NCBI GenBank assembly: GCA_902609035.1
Contig: CACLQG010000002.1
Location: forward strand, 17,501 to 81,500
Reading direction: 5' to 3'
Length of the DNA: 64,000 bases
Origin: an uncultured Bacteroidota bacterium
GTDB taxonomy: Bacteria; Bacteroidota; Bacteroidia; Flavobacteriales; Flavobacteriaceae
Below the pieces are notes generated by a model that had not been told where the DNA came from, did no database searches, and saw only the letters and a program-made list of their open reading frames with translations. How positions within the stretch are numbered: the stretch's first letter is position 1; every line of letters starts with the position of its first letter. A program made the position numbers and the translations under genes. Of this stretch, positions 34,938 through 44,570 are shown piece by piece.

Positions 34938-36421
34938 CTCATCAAACTATTCCGATCCGCCAGTGTGTGTTTGGCCAATATTCTTTTTCCTTCTTTTCTT
35001 ACTGGTGCGCTCTTAGAGAGGGGCCACAGATAGCTGGTGGCATGTTTTCTCGCTTTTTGTAAATCAACGATAGGGTTGGGGTAGGTTTTTCCAATTTCAA
35101 AATCGTAGACACTGGCCTCTATCGGGGTTAATTCCCAAGGGGTGTGTACTACCTCTTCTGGAAGTATTTTCAATTCTGGTATCCATTGTTTTACAAATAG
35201 TCCTTTGGGGTCATGCTCATGTCCGTTTTTCACCGGATTGTAAATTCGTAACATATTGATTCCTGTTACACCCGCCTGCATTTGCAGTTGGGGGTAGTGT
35301 ATACCTGCTTCAAAATCGAGAAACTGTCTTGCCAGAAAATGTGCACAGGCCTGCCAAGGTTGCCACAGGTGATGGGTGAAAAACGACACGACCAGTGAAC
35401 GCATCCTAAAATTAAGGTAGCCCGTTTCAACCAGACAACGCATGGCAGCATCTACCAGCGGAACACCCGTATGCCCCGTTTCCCATGCTTTAATGTATAT
35501 AGGATTGACGGGTTGTTCCAATTGGAGGTAACCTTTATTTATGCTCTCAAACTCCATGGAACATTCCATTTCAAACTTTTGGATAAAATGAGACTGCCAG
35601 CGCAATCGTGAGCCGAAAGCTTTTAAAGCAAACCTTTTATTTCCCTTTGCGGATTCATATTCTGTTTTTTGCAGCACCTGTCGCATGGAGAGGTTACCAA
35701 AGGCCAAATAGGGGGATAGGCGGCTGCAACTCCTGCGGGACAAGTCGGGTTTGGAGATGTGTTTTTGGTAATTCTGATAACGCTCTTTAAAAAAGGAATT
35801 GAGGTATCGCATAGCAAATTGGCTTCCTCCAACCTGTCTAAGCGGGTGAGGAGTTACCTCCAATTCAATCCTGTTCATTTTGTCTTCAAGCTTATTCACC
35901 TCACTTTCAGTAACCAAGATCCCCTTTTTTAGTGGTGTCGCTTGAATCGGTTCACTCATCAAATGATCCCATTTCTTGAGCCAATCTTTTCTGTTTTTCA
36001 TCCCCCTAAAGACACCTTGTTGGAGGTGTTCTATAAAGTGAATTTTATTTTTCTCACACCACTGCATTAGTCTGAGGTCTCTTTTATAGGTCGTCATTAC
36101 CCCCGTTTCTTGATGGGCTATAATTTTTTCAATTTTGAATTTTTTTGAAATGGACTCCAGTAACTTTAACACTGATCCATTGACAGAAAGCACTTTGCTG
36201 TTAAAAGGTTTCAATTTGGTATTCAAATCATGGATCGACTGTTTGATGAAGTCAAAATGCCGGGGACTGTAATGCGGTTCCTCTATCAAAATATCTTCAA
36301 ACACATAAAGCAGTAAAACTCTTCTCTTTGACATGAGGGCATGGCGCAATGGAGGATGATCTTCCAAACGTAAGTCCCTTTTGAACCAAACGATTTGTAT
36401 GGGTTCTAGATCAATATGCAT
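34934..36421 (-). CDS. Cryptochrome/deoxyribodipyrimidine photolyase family protein
   Basis: A 495-residue flavoprotein. The N-terminal Rossmann photolyase domain begins [20 protein letters not shown]. The C-terminal FAD-binding domain carries [50 protein letters not shown] and [20 protein letters not shown]. The ending INMLRIYNP differs from the class I CPD enzyme encoded two kilobases upstream, so this is a separate subfamily, common in Bacteroidota clusters. It may repair UV dimers or act as a blue-light receptor; the sequence alone does not decide. Overlaps of 11 bases upstream and 4 bases downstream fix it in the operon. Confidence 0.85.
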   Translation of the reverse strand: MHIDLEPIQIVWFKRDLRLEDHPPLRHALMSKRRVLLLYVFEDILIEEPHYSPRHFDFIKQSIHDLNTKLKPFNSKVLSVNGSVLKLLESISKKFKIEKIIAHQETGVMTTYKRDLRLMQWCEKNKIHFIEHLQQGVFRGMKNRKDWLKKWDHLMSEPIQATPLKKGILVTESEVNKLEDKMNRIELEVTPHPLRQVGGSQFAMRYLNSFFKERYQNYQKHISKPDLSRRSCSRLSPYLAFGNLSMRQVLQKTEYESAKGNKRFALKAFGSRLRWQSHFIQKFEMECSMEFESINKGYLQLEQPVNPIYIKAWETGHTGVPLVDAAMRCLVETGYLNFRMRSLVVSFFTHHLWQPWQACAHFLARQFLDFEAGIHYPQLQMQAGVTGINMLRIYNPVKNGHEHDPKGLFVKQWIPELKILPEEVVHTPWELTPIEASVYDFEIGKTYPNPIVDLQKARKHATSYLWPLSKSAPVRKEGKRILAKHTLADRNSLMR

Positions 36422-37943
36422 CGGGATTTTCGATTATGGACAGTGCCCTGTTTTTGATTTCCTGTTTTTCCAGCGGTTGGATTTTTTCCAACAGCCGTAA
36501 CATCATCGCCATCCGATTATTTTTCTTGAAGTGCTCTTTTTTGTCGTCCAAAAAGTTCCAGTATAAACTATTGAATGGGCAAGCATTTTCTCCCGTTCTT
36601 TTGGTGCGATCATATTTACATGTTCCACAGTAGTTGCTCATCTTATGGATGTATGATCCCGACGATACATAAGGTTTTGTGGCGACAATACCTCCATCTG
36701 CCCATTGGCTCATTCCGCGGGTATTGGGTAACTGCACCCATTCTATTGCGTCGGCATAAACACCTAGATACCAATAGTCCACTTCGTCTGGGTTACACTG
36801 TATCAACAAGGCAAAATTACCTATGATCATCAAGCGTTGAATGTGGTGGGCGTATGCGGTCTCAAGCGAGTCTGTTATACTCTCCTTGAGGCAATTCATT
36901 TGGGTTTCTCCAGTCCAATAGAAATCAGGGAGCTTATTGAAATTATCCAAATGATTTTGTTCTTTATAGGCGGGCATTTCTCGCCAATAGATGCCCCGCA
37001 TGTATTCACGCCATCCCAAAATTTGTCGGATAAAGCCCTCTACCTGCGATAGTGCAATGGTTTCCTGATTTTTGTTATAGTGAGCAATAACTGACTCTAT
37101 TACCTCTAGTGGGTGGAGAATTTTGGTATTCAGGGCAAAGGAAATTCTAGAGTGAAAAAGGTTGCGTTCTGCTGAGTGCATGGCATCCTGATAATCCCCA
37201 AAATGGATTAATAAGTGCTCACAGAAATAGTCCATTTGCGCCAATGCCTCTTTTCTGTTGGCGGGAAAAAGATAACTTTCAGCCTCGTAAACCCCCATGG
37301 TTTTAATGCCCGATTCGAGTATGGATTCATAAACTTTTTGATTGCCTGTTTCCTCAGATCGAAAGGATGGAGGAATGGCTGGATCACCTTTCCATTTCTT
37401 GCGGTTGTTTTTGTCAAAATTCCACTGACCGCCTAAGGGTTGGCCTTGCTCCATCAAGATATCGTATTCCTTACGCATATTGCGGTAGAAAAACTCCATG
37501 ATTAATTGCTTTTTACCTTCAAAAAAAGTTTTTAAATCGAATCTGGCTGTAAGAAAATGCTCTGAATCAAAGCTTTCTGTGGGAATGTCAAGGCATTCAG
37601 CGATACCCTTTAATTGTTGATCCAATCGATATTCGTCTGGCAATTGATACTCAAATTTTATGATTCCTTTTTCGGCGATTAGGTCTTTGATGTTTTCTTC
37701 TAGCGATTTCTTTGACTCCTTTGTGTTGATGTCAAAGTAAAGTACCTGATGTCCCTGATCCTTCAGGTCAGCAGCAAATCCCTGCATGGCAGAAAAAAAG
37801 GCGACTATTTTTTGAATGTGATGCACAACATACTTTGCCTCTTGATTCAGCTCATACATTACATAGAGAGTGTCTTCCTTTTTAGCTGAATACCATGAGT
37901 GGTTCAAGTTCAATTGATCACCTAATATTAGTCTCAATTTCAT
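36411..37943 (-). CDS. Iron-sulfur bacterial cryptochrome/(6-4) photolyase (FeS-BCP)
   Basis: A 510-residue member of the photolyase-related group represented by Agrobacterium PhrB. It starts [16 protein letters not shown], has the helical FAD domain with [11 protein letters not shown] (310-320) and [18 protein letters not shown] (363-380), and ends with FNSLYWNF. Four cysteines, C351, C439, C442 and C455 (NYCGTCKYD and ENACPFNS), sit within one residue of the PhrB cluster ligands C350, C438, C441 and C454, so a [4Fe-4S] cluster is expected. The family repairs (6-4) photoproducts. The start overlaps the DASH stop in TGATG. Confidence 0.88.
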   Translation of the reverse strand: MKLRLILGDQLNLNHSWYSAKKEDTLYVMYELNQEAKYVVHHIQKIVAFFSAMQGFAADLKDQGHQVLYFDINTKESKKSLEENIKDLIAEKGIIKFEYQLPDEYRLDQQLKGIAECLDIPTESFDSEHFLTARFDLKTFFEGKKQLIMEFFYRNMRKEYDILMEQGQPLGGQWNFDKNNRKKWKGDPAIPPSFRSEETGNQKVYESILESGIKTMGVYEAESYLFPANRKEALAQMDYFCEHLLIHFGDYQDAMHSAERNLFHSRISFALNTKILHPLEVIESVIAHYNKNQETIALSQVEGFIRQILGWREYMRGIYWREMPAYKEQNHLDNFNKLPDFYWTGETQMNCLKESITDSLETAYAHHIQRLMIIGNFALLIQCNPDEVDYWYLGVYADAIEWVQLPNTRGMSQWADGGIVATKPYVSSGSYIHKMSNYCGTCKYDRTKRTGENACPFNSLYWNFLDDKKEHFKKNNRMAMMLRLLEKIQPLEKQEIKNRALSIIENPDAY

Positions 37944-39253
37944 CAGAATAATTTTTTTTGAAGCCAGAGTTTTTGAAACTTTCCTAGCGGATCATAGCAT
38001 TCTGCTTGCCATTGTATCTCAAACTTTCGATCACGGGGATCGTTGCCTACCCCAGAGACATACATCCAGTTTCCGTAATTACTGTGTACGTCGTAATCTA
38101 CCAAAAGCGATTCGAAATAGGCTGCACCGATGCGCCAGTCCATTTTCATATCCTTGGCCAAGAAGCTGGCCACGTTTTGACGTCCGCGATTACTCATCCA
38201 TCCCGTTTGGTTGAGTTCAATCATATTGGCATTTACAAAAGGTTCAGAGGTCCTGCCTTCTGCCCATTCACTGAAAAGCTTTCCATCGGTTTTCCAATGG
38301 TAATCCCTTTCTTTTATTCCTCCAATCTTAAAAACTTTGTTGCCGTGTTTTAGTGAGATGAATTTGAAATAGTCCCTCCATATCAACTCAAAAATAAGCC
38401 AATAGGTGGATTGGTTTTTTTGGATTTCTTTTTCGTAACGCTTGATTTCCCAGTAGATCATTTTTGGGGAGAGGCTCCCATTGGCCAACCAAGGGGAAAA
38501 CTTTGAACTGTAGTCAGTGCCCAACAATCCGTTGCGGGTATTCTTGTAGTATGACAGTTTCTTACTTTTCCAAAAATATTGTTTCAAACGTTCCATTCCA
38601 GTTGCTGTCCCCCCGCAAAAAGGAAATGCTGTCCTTTCCTCTCGCTCAACACTTTCAAGCCCGAGATCAGAAATACTGGGTAGCTCTCCAGCTCCCTCAA
38701 TAAGATTGGAGGGGTCTAGGGGTGATAGGGGTGTTGATAGGGGTCTGACTTCAATTTCTTTTTCACAACGTTTTCTAAAGGCGCTAAACACTTCAGGAAT
38801 TTGGGAGCGTGAAAAAGGAAGGTCATTAGGATGAAAAAGAAACTGCTCGTAATGTCTCTTCCAATCTATGGAGGGGTCTATTTTTTGGGCAAGAGCTTCT
38901 TCTTCCTTTTTTTCCTCTTGCGTCCATTCGTGTTGTAAATAGATTTGCTTGACTTGGTGTTTTTTTATCCACTTGGGCAAGCCCTCTTCGGGAGGTTTTG
39001 AGTCAACGATTAAGGAAATATTGAACCCCTTTAGTGAGGCTTTTAGAGTGCGAACACTTTCGATTAGAAATTGGCTTCTAAATCGCTCTTTTTTTTTGAA
39101 TCCCCAGGCTAGGGTTTCATAATGACGGGGGTTAAAAGTATAATAGGCGATAACATTGAGTCCACTATCTACAGCTTTTTTTAATCCCTTGTGATCTACT
39201 ATTCTGAGGTCGTTTCTAAACCATACTAAAGCGCTAGCTTTCTCTTCTGACAT
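37943..39253 (-). CDS. DASH-type cryptochrome
   Basis: A 436-residue protein. [17 protein letters not shown] opens the antenna domain. The FAD domain shows [61 protein letters not shown] and [22 protein letters not shown]. The GNDPR segment and the [17 protein letters not shown] wording are diagnostic for cry-DASH. These proteins repair CPDs in single-stranded DNA and may sense light. The gene overlaps the DUF2256 ORF by 28 bases at its start and FeS-BCP by one base at its end. Confidence 0.9.
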   Translation of the reverse strand: MSEEKASALVWFRNDLRIVDHKGLKKAVDSGLNVIAYYTFNPRHYETLAWGFKKKERFRSQFLIESVRTLKASLKGFNISLIVDSKPPEEGLPKWIKKHQVKQIYLQHEWTQEEKKEEEALAQKIDPSIDWKRHYEQFLFHPNDLPFSRSQIPEVFSAFRKRCEKEIEVRPLSTPLSPLDPSNLIEGAGELPSISDLGLESVEREERTAFPFCGGTATGMERLKQYFWKSKKLSYYKNTRNGLLGTDYSSKFSPWLANGSLSPKMIYWEIKRYEKEIQKNQSTYWLIFELIWRDYFKFISLKHGNKVFKIGGIKERDYHWKTDGKLFSEWAEGRTSEPFVNANMIELNQTGWMSNRGRQNVASFLAKDMKMDWRIGAAYFESLLVDYDVHSNYGNWMYVSGVGNDPRDRKFEIQWQAECYDPLGKFQKLWLQKKLF

Positions 39254-39372
39254 TTTTTACTGCAGTATTTTACGTTTTCCCAGTTGCATTCCCATTTTTT
39301 TCTCCATTGAAAAGGTCGGTTGCATTGCTGACATATCTTTGTAGGTAGATGTTGTTTTTTAACCCCTTTCAT
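39226..39372 (-). CDS. DUF2256 family zinc-ribbon-like mini-protein
   Basis: This 48-residue frame begins [20 protein letters not shown], continues [20 protein letters not shown] and ends CQKRKLAL. It has cysteine pairs C14/C17 and C37/C41 plus C29, so it could bind one zinc ion. The pattern is DUF2256, a tiny family of unknown function that accompanies photolyases. Its ATG overlaps the upstream photolyase stop (ATGA) and its end overlaps the DASH start by 28 bases, so translation is coupled on both sides. Confidence 0.82.
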   Translation of the reverse strand: MKGVKKQHLPTKICQQCNRPFQWRKKWECNWENVKYCSKKCQKRKLAL

Positions 39373-40673
39373 GCAGAGTTGAGCGCGGATTTATATTCTT
39401 TTAAACAGCGTTCACGGGCCGTTTTATGTTCTACAATAGGATCTGGATAGGATGGTTCATTCAAATCATCAATCCATTGGTTGATATAAACCAGTTTCTT
39501 ATCAAATTTTTTTATCTGCTCATGTGGGTTAAAAATTCTGAAATACGGTGCGGCATCAACTCCGCTTCCAGCCGCCCACTGCCAATTCCCTACATTACTG
39601 GCCATTTCGTAATCAAATAGTTTTTCTGCAAAATAGGCCTCTCCCCATCGCCAATCGATAAGCAGGTGTTTGCACAAAAAACTCGCGACCAACATTCGCA
39701 CTCGGTTGTGCATAAACCCTGTAGCGTTGAGCTGACGCATGCCAGCATCTACAAGAGGATAGCCTGTTTCTCCATTACACCATTTTTCAAAATCTTGTTC
39801 ATTATTGCGCCAAGGAATACGATCGTATTGTTTTTTAAAACTTTCATCTTTGGTATGGGGGAAATGCCACAAGATTTGCATAAAAAACTCTCTCCAGATT
39901 AATTCTTTTAGAAAAGTGGGGTTACGTCTTTCAGCGCTTTTGGTAATGAGCTCTCTTACGCTTTGCGTTCCAAAGCGAAGGTGAACCCCTAATCTTGAGG
40001 TATTGTCGGTAGCGGGAAAATTTCTTGTTTCCTCGTATTGGTCAATTAAGTCATCGTCAAATCTAAATTCTTTAGGGACCAATTCCGATTTTTTAAAACC
40101 CATCTCCTCCAAAGATATTTGAGGTAAAGATTGCTTATTGTACAATTGATGCATATGGTCTTCTGAGGGGTAGTGCTTAATTCCCTCTAGTTCAAACTTA
40201 GACATCCATTTTCTTGAATAAGGGGTATAGACCACATAGGGCTTGCCATCGTCTTTAACTACCTCGTTTTTCTCAAAAATAACTTGATCCTTGAAGGTCG
40301 TAAAGCGTATACCCTCTTTTTTAAGTAAGTTACCAATCTCCTTATCCCTTTCAAGGGCATAGGGTTCATAATCGTGATTGGCGATTACATTTTCGATGGG
40401 AAACTCACTTATGAGTTTTTTAAAAATAGCCTTGGGAGTGCCCCGATAAATTCCAGTCGTGCATCTGTTCCTCTTCATAGCGTTATTGATGCCACCCAAG
40501 GCGTTTTCAATGAATGTCAATCTGGGATCTTCCTTTTCTAGTTTATTAGTGATATCTGTATCATAGATAAATATGGGAATCACCCTATTTGATCCTGTAA
40601 GTGCTTCATAAAATCCTTTATTGTCATGGGTTCTCAGATCTCTGCGAAACCAAAAAATGGTCAACTTTTCCAA
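39369..40673 (-). CDS. Deoxyribodipyrimidine photolyase (class I CPD type)
   Basis: A 434-residue photolyase. [18 protein letters not shown] opens the antenna domain. The FAD domain has [56 protein letters not shown] and the terminal [20 protein letters not shown], all features of CPD photolyases. It uses blue light and reduced FAD to split cyclobutane pyrimidine dimers. It lies 5 bases downstream of the SDR gene and overlaps DUF2256 by 4 bases. Confidence 0.9.
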   Translation of the reverse strand: MEKLTIFWFRRDLRTHDNKGFYEALTGSNRVIPIFIYDTDITNKLEKEDPRLTFIENALGGINNAMKRNRCTTGIYRGTPKAIFKKLISEFPIENVIANHDYEPYALERDKEIGNLLKKEGIRFTTFKDQVIFEKNEVVKDDGKPYVVYTPYSRKWMSKFELEGIKHYPSEDHMHQLYNKQSLPQISLEEMGFKKSELVPKEFRFDDDLIDQYEETRNFPATDNTSRLGVHLRFGTQSVRELITKSAERRNPTFLKELIWREFFMQILWHFPHTKDESFKKQYDRIPWRNNEQDFEKWCNGETGYPLVDAGMRQLNATGFMHNRVRMLVASFLCKHLLIDWRWGEAYFAEKLFDYEMASNVGNWQWAAGSGVDAAPYFRIFNPHEQIKKFDKKLVYINQWIDDLNEPSYPDPIVEHKTARERCLKEYKSALNSA

Positions 40674-40678
40674 GGCAC

Positions 40679-41377
40679 TTAACTTTTTATACTCCCTATC
40701 CCTCCATCAATGGTTAGGGTTTGTGCAGTCATCCAACTACTATCGTCACTTAATAAAAACTTTGTCATTTCGGCAATTTCCTCTGGGCTTCCTACCCTTT
40801 TTAAAGGATGCCTGGCTGCTGCATTGGCTTTTTTGGTGTCGTTATTCAGAAACTTTTCAGCCAGCGGGGTATCCACCAATGAAGGCGCAATTACATTGAA
40901 CCGAACTTTGGGGGACAACTCAGCTGCAAGGGAACGAGAAAGTCCCTCTAGTGCTCCTTTGGCAGTCGCTACTGATGCGTGGAAGGGCATACCTGTTCCT
41001 ACCGCTACAGTACTGAAAAAAACCACACTCGCTGGGGTCTTACTGTCTTGGAGTAGACCCAATACCGATTGCAATATTTTAACTGCTCCCATTACATTTA
41101 TTGAAAAATCTTTTTCAAAAACCTCAGGTTTCAATCCCTTGAATGGTCTAAGATTGATAGTACCTGGACAATAAACTAATCCATCAAGCGTGGAAGGTAA
41201 TTCAGACACGTCTAATGAATCTGTTTCTACATCAAAAGGAATATGAGTGAGGTTCATGCCGCTCAAAGATTCATTGGATCGACTGGCTACGATCAGGTGG
41301 TTGTCTGACTCCAATTGTTTTACCAGTGCCAAGCCAATTCCTGAAGTTCCACCTAAAATAAGAATGTTTTTTTTCAT
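40679..41377 (-). CDS. SDR family NAD(P)-dependent oxidoreductase
   Basis: A 232-residue classical short-chain dehydrogenase. ILGGTSGIGLALVKQL is the cofactor-binding TGxxxGxG motif. LVYCPGTINLRPF corresponds to the NAG region, and FHASVATAKGALEGLSRSLAAEL carries a motif in the place of YxxxK: the usual tyrosine appears as H/A-S-V-A-T-A-K, so the catalytic Tyr is not obvious. VRFNVIAPSLVDTPLAEK and TIDGGIGS close the fold. ATG 41377, 1 base after the SRPBCC stop, is preferred over an in-frame TTG/ATG further upstream. The substrate is unknown. This SDR is a common member of flavobacterial photolyase operons. Confidence 0.85.
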   Translation of the reverse strand: MKKNILILGGTSGIGLALVKQLESDNHLIVASRSNESLSGMNLTHIPFDVETDSLDVSELPSTLDGLVYCPGTINLRPFKGLKPEVFEKDFSINVMGAVKILQSVLGLLQDSKTPASVVFFSTVAVGTGMPFHASVATAKGALEGLSRSLAAELSPKVRFNVIAPSLVDTPLAEKFLNNDTKKANAAARHPLKRVGSPEEIAEMTKFLLSDDSSWMTAQTLTIDGGIGSIKS

Positions 41378-41378
41378 A

Positions 41379-41846
41379 TTAATTTTTATACTCTCCGAAT
41401 AGTTCAACTAGTTTTTTTTGGCGATATCCAAAAATTTCTTTCAGTTTGGGCTTTACGATGATAGGATGAACCAGTTGCCCCAATAAACCAAAAGGTATTT
41501 TATAATCAATAATATCCTCCATTTCGACTCCATTTTCTATGGGTCGGATAAAATGCTTGTGATGCCATAGTGCATAGGGGCCAAATCTTTGCTCATCGAC
41601 AAAATATTCCCCTTCCTTAACGTGGGTAATTTCTGTTACCCACTGGGTAGGAATTCCCATAACTGGTGTTACTATATATTTGAGAATCTGACCAGCATAC
41701 ATTATTCTATCGTCTCCTCCCAATATTTCAAAGCCCATGTAATCTGGGGTAATGGTCTTAAGGTTTTTTGGATCGCTGAGAAACTTCCAGGCATGATCCA
41801 TACTTATAGGTAGGTTTTGAGTTTTTTGCAAGCAATATAATTTCAT
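41379..41846 (-). CDS. SRPBCC family protein, first gene of the photolyase operon
   Basis: A 155-residue ligand-binding helix-grip protein. It has LPISMDHAWKFLSDPKNLKT, ITPDYMGFEIL, MYAGQILKYIVTP, VMGIPTQWVTEITHV and HKHFIRPIENGVEMEDIIDYKIPFG. This is the CoxG/DUF1857-type SRPBCC version often placed before a photolyase. The ligand is unknown. It leads the eight-gene unit, with its own -7 box at 41861-41868 and a TGTACA palindrome overlapping the region. Confidence 0.83.
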   Translation of the reverse strand: MKLYCLQKTQNLPISMDHAWKFLSDPKNLKTITPDYMGFEILGGDDRIMYAGQILKYIVTPVMGIPTQWVTEITHVKEGEYFVDEQRFGPYALWHHKHFIRPIENGVEMEDIIDYKIPFGLLGQLVHPIIVKPKLKEIFGYRQKKLVELFGEYKN

Positions 41847-41860
41847 AACTTAATTATATT

Positions 41861-41868
41861 CAAATGTA
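41861..41868 (-). promoter_or_regulatory. -7 promoter element of the photolyase operon (TACATTTG)
   Basis: On the minus strand TACATTTG matches TAnnTTTG, 14 bases before the SRPBCC ATG. It overlaps the palindrome TGTACA (41865-41870), which could be an operator half for a light-dependent regulator. No regulator gene is encoded in the window. Confidence 0.45.
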
Positions 41869-41945
41869 CAAAATGTTTAATGATTTAAAGAAAATATTAA
41901 ACAATATATAAATATCTTTTTATAACTTTTTTGAGCAAGGTTTTT

Positions 41946-41953
41946 TAAATTTG
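41946..41953 (+). promoter_or_regulatory. -7 promoter element of the DUF2911 gene (TAAATTTG)
   Basis: TAAATTTG fits TAnnTTTG and lies 13 bases before the ATG at 41967. The -33 TTG is not found at the standard spacing. Confidence 0.45.
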
Positions 41954-41966
41954 AAAAAAATCAATC

Positions 41967-42809
41967 ATGAGAATCATTTACATTTTTATTTCCAGTTTTA
42001 TTTACATGGGCGCTTTTGGACAAGTCAAAACTCCCCAACCTAGCCCAAGGAGTGAAATTACCCAGCAGGTGGGTTTAACCAAAGTTGAAGTGGATTATTC
42101 TAGACCCTCTGCAAGAGGAAGAAAAGTTATAGGTGGATTGGTTCGATATGGAGACATTTGGAGAACAGGTGCTAATAAGAATACAACGGTGTCTTTTTCA
42201 GACCCAATAGATATTGCAGGTCAATCTTTAGCTGCTGGAAAATATGGCCTGTACACTCGACCATCTTCTGACCAGTGGGAGGTTTATTTTTACAAGAAAA
42301 ACAATATGGGGGATGCCTCGACAAACTTGGAAGAGGATCAAGTAGTGCTTTCATTGACTGTACCATCGATTTATTTTGAACCAATGGTGGAGACCTTTAC
42401 GATTAGTTTTTCTGATCTGAAAAGTGGAGGCGCAAAGCTGAATTTGATTTGGGAACACACTTTGGTATCAATTCCCTTTGAGGTTCCTACTAAAACAAAA
42501 GCCATGGAAAGTATAAAAAAGACCTTGTTTGATAATCCTAAGTCAGGGGATTACTATCAAGCAGCAGTTTACTTCTTGCAAGAAGATATGGATTTAGCCA
42601 AAGCCCAAGGTTGGATTGAAAAGGCGATAAAAATGCGTAAACAACCTGCCTTTTGGATGTACAGACAATATGCTTTAATTCTTTCCAAACTAAGAGATAA
42701 GAAAGCGGCCTTGACTGCCTTCAAAAAGTCTAACGAACTGGCAAAAAAAGCTGGTAATAAGGATTATGTAATTATGAATAATTCCTCTATAGCGGATTTG
42801 AGTAATTAA
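41967..42809 (+). CDS. DUF2911 domain protein with C-terminal TPR-like helices
   Basis: A 280-residue exported protein. The signal peptide ends GAFGQ. The DUF2911 domain (about 20-165) shows PSPRSEITQQVGLTKVEVDYSRPSARGR, YGDIWRTGANKNTTVSFSD and AAGKYGLYTRPS. The C-terminal about 110 residues form helical repeats (AAVYFLQEDMDLAKAQGWIEKA and onward) like TPR units. The role is unknown. A second, shorter DUF2911 protein is encoded at 54420-54950. The gene is divergent from the photolyase operon and convergent with the symporter gene. Confidence 0.85.
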   Translation: MRIIYIFISSFIYMGAFGQVKTPQPSPRSEITQQVGLTKVEVDYSRPSARGRKVIGGLVRYGDIWRTGANKNTTVSFSDPIDIAGQSLAAGKYGLYTRPSSDQWEVYFYKKNNMGDASTNLEEDQVVLSLTVPSIYFEPMVETFTISFSDLKSGGAKLNLIWEHTLVSIPFEVPTKTKAMESIKKTLFDNPKSGDYYQAAVYFLQEDMDLAKAQGWIEKAIKMRKQPAFWMYRQYALILSKLRDKKAALTAFKKSNELAKKAGNKDYVIMNNSSIADLSN

Positions 42810-42819
42810 ATTATATCTT

Positions 42820-44475
42820 TTATTTGACAACAGCCTTTATCAAACATGCCATCAGAATCATAATTAATGCACCTATTACATTAAGCCAAAGGAAACTCAC
42901 TCCATCTTGAATATAGATAATCAATACTATGGCTTCAGTAATGATGGCGGCAAAAAATACTGCATTGGCTCTAATAGATTTAAAAAAGATGGCTATCATG
43001 AATATACCTAAAATGGTACCGTAGAAAAGAGAACCTATGATATTGACCAATTGTATAAGGTTTTCAAACAGATTACCAAAAAGTGCAAATGCAATGGCAA
43101 TGCCCCCCCAAAGAAGGGTAAAGGTCTTTCCGGCCGAGACATAGTGTTTTTCGTCTTTGGTTCCTCTGAAACGTTTGTACAAATCAACTACTGAGATCGC
43201 TGATAGCGCATTAATCTCTGAGGCGGATGAACTCATAGCAGCAGAAAGGATGACCGCCAGTAACAGTCCAATCAAGCCTTGAGGCAAATGGTTGAGGATA
43301 AAATAGATAAAAACATAATCTTTATCATTGGATTCTATCATTGGTTGATTGACCTCGATAATCTCTTTGGCCGCTTTGCGATTTCTTTGTGACTGCTCTT
43401 CCAGTTGGAGATATTTGGCTTGTGATATGGGGTTAGAGAAAAAATCCCTCTGTTGGAGCTGTTTTTGTTTTTCTTGATGGATGATATCATTGGCCACCTC
43501 GAGGGCTTCAAACTGATCGCCCCCTGGTGTTGTTTTAACTTTTTCAATAGCATAGGGGTTGAAATGTAAAGGGGCTTTTTCATATTGGAAAAAGACAAAA
43601 ACCAAAACTCCTGTAAGTAGAATAAAAAACTGCATTGGAATTTTTAAAAATCCATTCAAGATCAATCCTCTTTGACTCTCGCCTAAAGATTTTCCAGATA
43701 GATATCGTTGCACCTGACTTTGATCCGTACCAAAATAGGAAAGTGCCAAAAACAAACCTCCAGTAATCCCGCTCCAAAAAGTATATCTGTTGGTGGTATC
43801 AAAACTAAAATCTAGAACGTCGAGTTTTTCATTCATTCCCGCCAATTGGAGGGCATTTGAAAATGTTAGGTCCTGGGGTAACGCCCTAACAATAAAAATA
43901 AATGCTGTGACCATACCAGAGAAAATAATAAACATCTGTTGTTTTTGGGTCACATTCACGGCTTGGGTCCCACCGATCAAGGTGTAAAAAACAACCAGTA
44001 AACCTATTATTACGACAAGTATTTTCAAATTCCAGCCCAGAACCACACTCAGTATTATGGCTGGGGCATAGATGGTAATACCCGCCGCTAGTCCCCTCTG
44101 AATTAGAAAAAGTACAGCGGTTAGGATTCGGGTTTTGAGATCAAAACGCTTTTCCAAAAATTCGTAGGCGGTAAAAACTTTTAGCTTATAGTAAACGGGT
44201 AGAAAAAAAAGACAGATAATGACCATGGCAAAGGGGAGGCCAAAATAAAACTGGACAAACCCCATACCGTCATTGAAGGCTTGACCGGGAGTTGATAGAA
44301 AGGTAATGGCGCTGGCTTGAGTCGCCATAACAGAAAGCCCAATGGTAAACCAATTGGCTTGGTTCCCACCGCGTATGTAGTCCTTGATGTTTTTGTGTGA
44401 ATTGTTTTTCCAAGTACCATAAACAATAATGAAAACCAATGTAAAGGAGAGTATGATCCAGTCTATTGGTTCCAT
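42820..44475 (-). CDS. Sodium:solute symporter family protein
   Basis: A 551-residue SSS permease with about 13 helices. YIRGGNQANWFTIGLSVMATQASAITFLSTPGQ at the N-terminus and SAAMSSSASEINALSAISVVDLYKR near residue 410 are the sodium-site and sugar/anion-pathway motifs of the SGLT-like branch. A hydrophilic loop (about 320-370) includes many charged residues. The substrate is unknown. The small ORF and the PIG-L deacetylase gene upstream are translationally coupled to it, suggesting uptake of a sugar or amino-sugar derivative. The start is ATG 44475, overlapping the small ORF stop (TGATG). Confidence 0.87.
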   Translation of the reverse strand: MEPIDWIILSFTLVFIIVYGTWKNNSHKNIKDYIRGGNQANWFTIGLSVMATQASAITFLSTPGQAFNDGMGFVQFYFGLPFAMVIICLFFLPVYYKLKVFTAYEFLEKRFDLKTRILTAVLFLIQRGLAAGITIYAPAIILSVVLGWNLKILVVIIGLLVVFYTLIGGTQAVNVTQKQQMFIIFSGMVTAFIFIVRALPQDLTFSNALQLAGMNEKLDVLDFSFDTTNRYTFWSGITGGLFLALSYFGTDQSQVQRYLSGKSLGESQRGLILNGFLKIPMQFFILLTGVLVFVFFQYEKAPLHFNPYAIEKVKTTPGGDQFEALEVANDIIHQEKQKQLQQRDFFSNPISQAKYLQLEEQSQRNRKAAKEIIEVNQPMIESNDKDYVFIYFILNHLPQGLIGLLLAVILSAAMSSSASEINALSAISVVDLYKRFRGTKDEKHYVSAGKTFTLLWGGIAIAFALFGNLFENLIQLVNIIGSLFYGTILGIFMIAIFFKSIRANAVFFAAIITEAIVLIIYIQDGVSFLWLNVIGALIMILMACLIKAVVK

Positions 44476-44570
44476 CAACTAAAATTTTTCATGAACAAGT
44501 AAAAAAATACCCAAAAGAACGGTTGGGTCAATATTAGTATCCAATAGATTTTAGGCATTTGTTTTTTCAT
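44475..44570 (-). CDS. Predicted 31-residue single-span membrane peptide
   Basis: This short frame begins MKKQMPKIYW and continues with a hydrophobic span (ILILTQPFFWVFFYLF) before KNFS. Its ATG overlaps the PIG-L stop in ATGA, and its stop overlaps the symporter ATG in TGATG, so it exactly fills the space between two genes with coupled junctions on both sides. Basic residues precede one transmembrane helix. No family is known to me. The size is close to the limit for confidence, and it could be a non-coding spacer that is open by chance. Confidence 0.5.
   Translation of the reverse strand: MKKQMPKIYWILILTQPFFWVFFYLFMKNFS

Noticed and set aside
38006..38353. 115-codon plus-strand frame inside the DASH gene
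   Set aside because: It is a shadow of the conserved FAD domain on the other strand.
40710..41174. 154-codon plus-strand frame opposite the SDR gene
   Set aside because: It is antisense to a well-conserved SDR. Its composition follows the codon periodicity of the real gene, and no family is recognisable.
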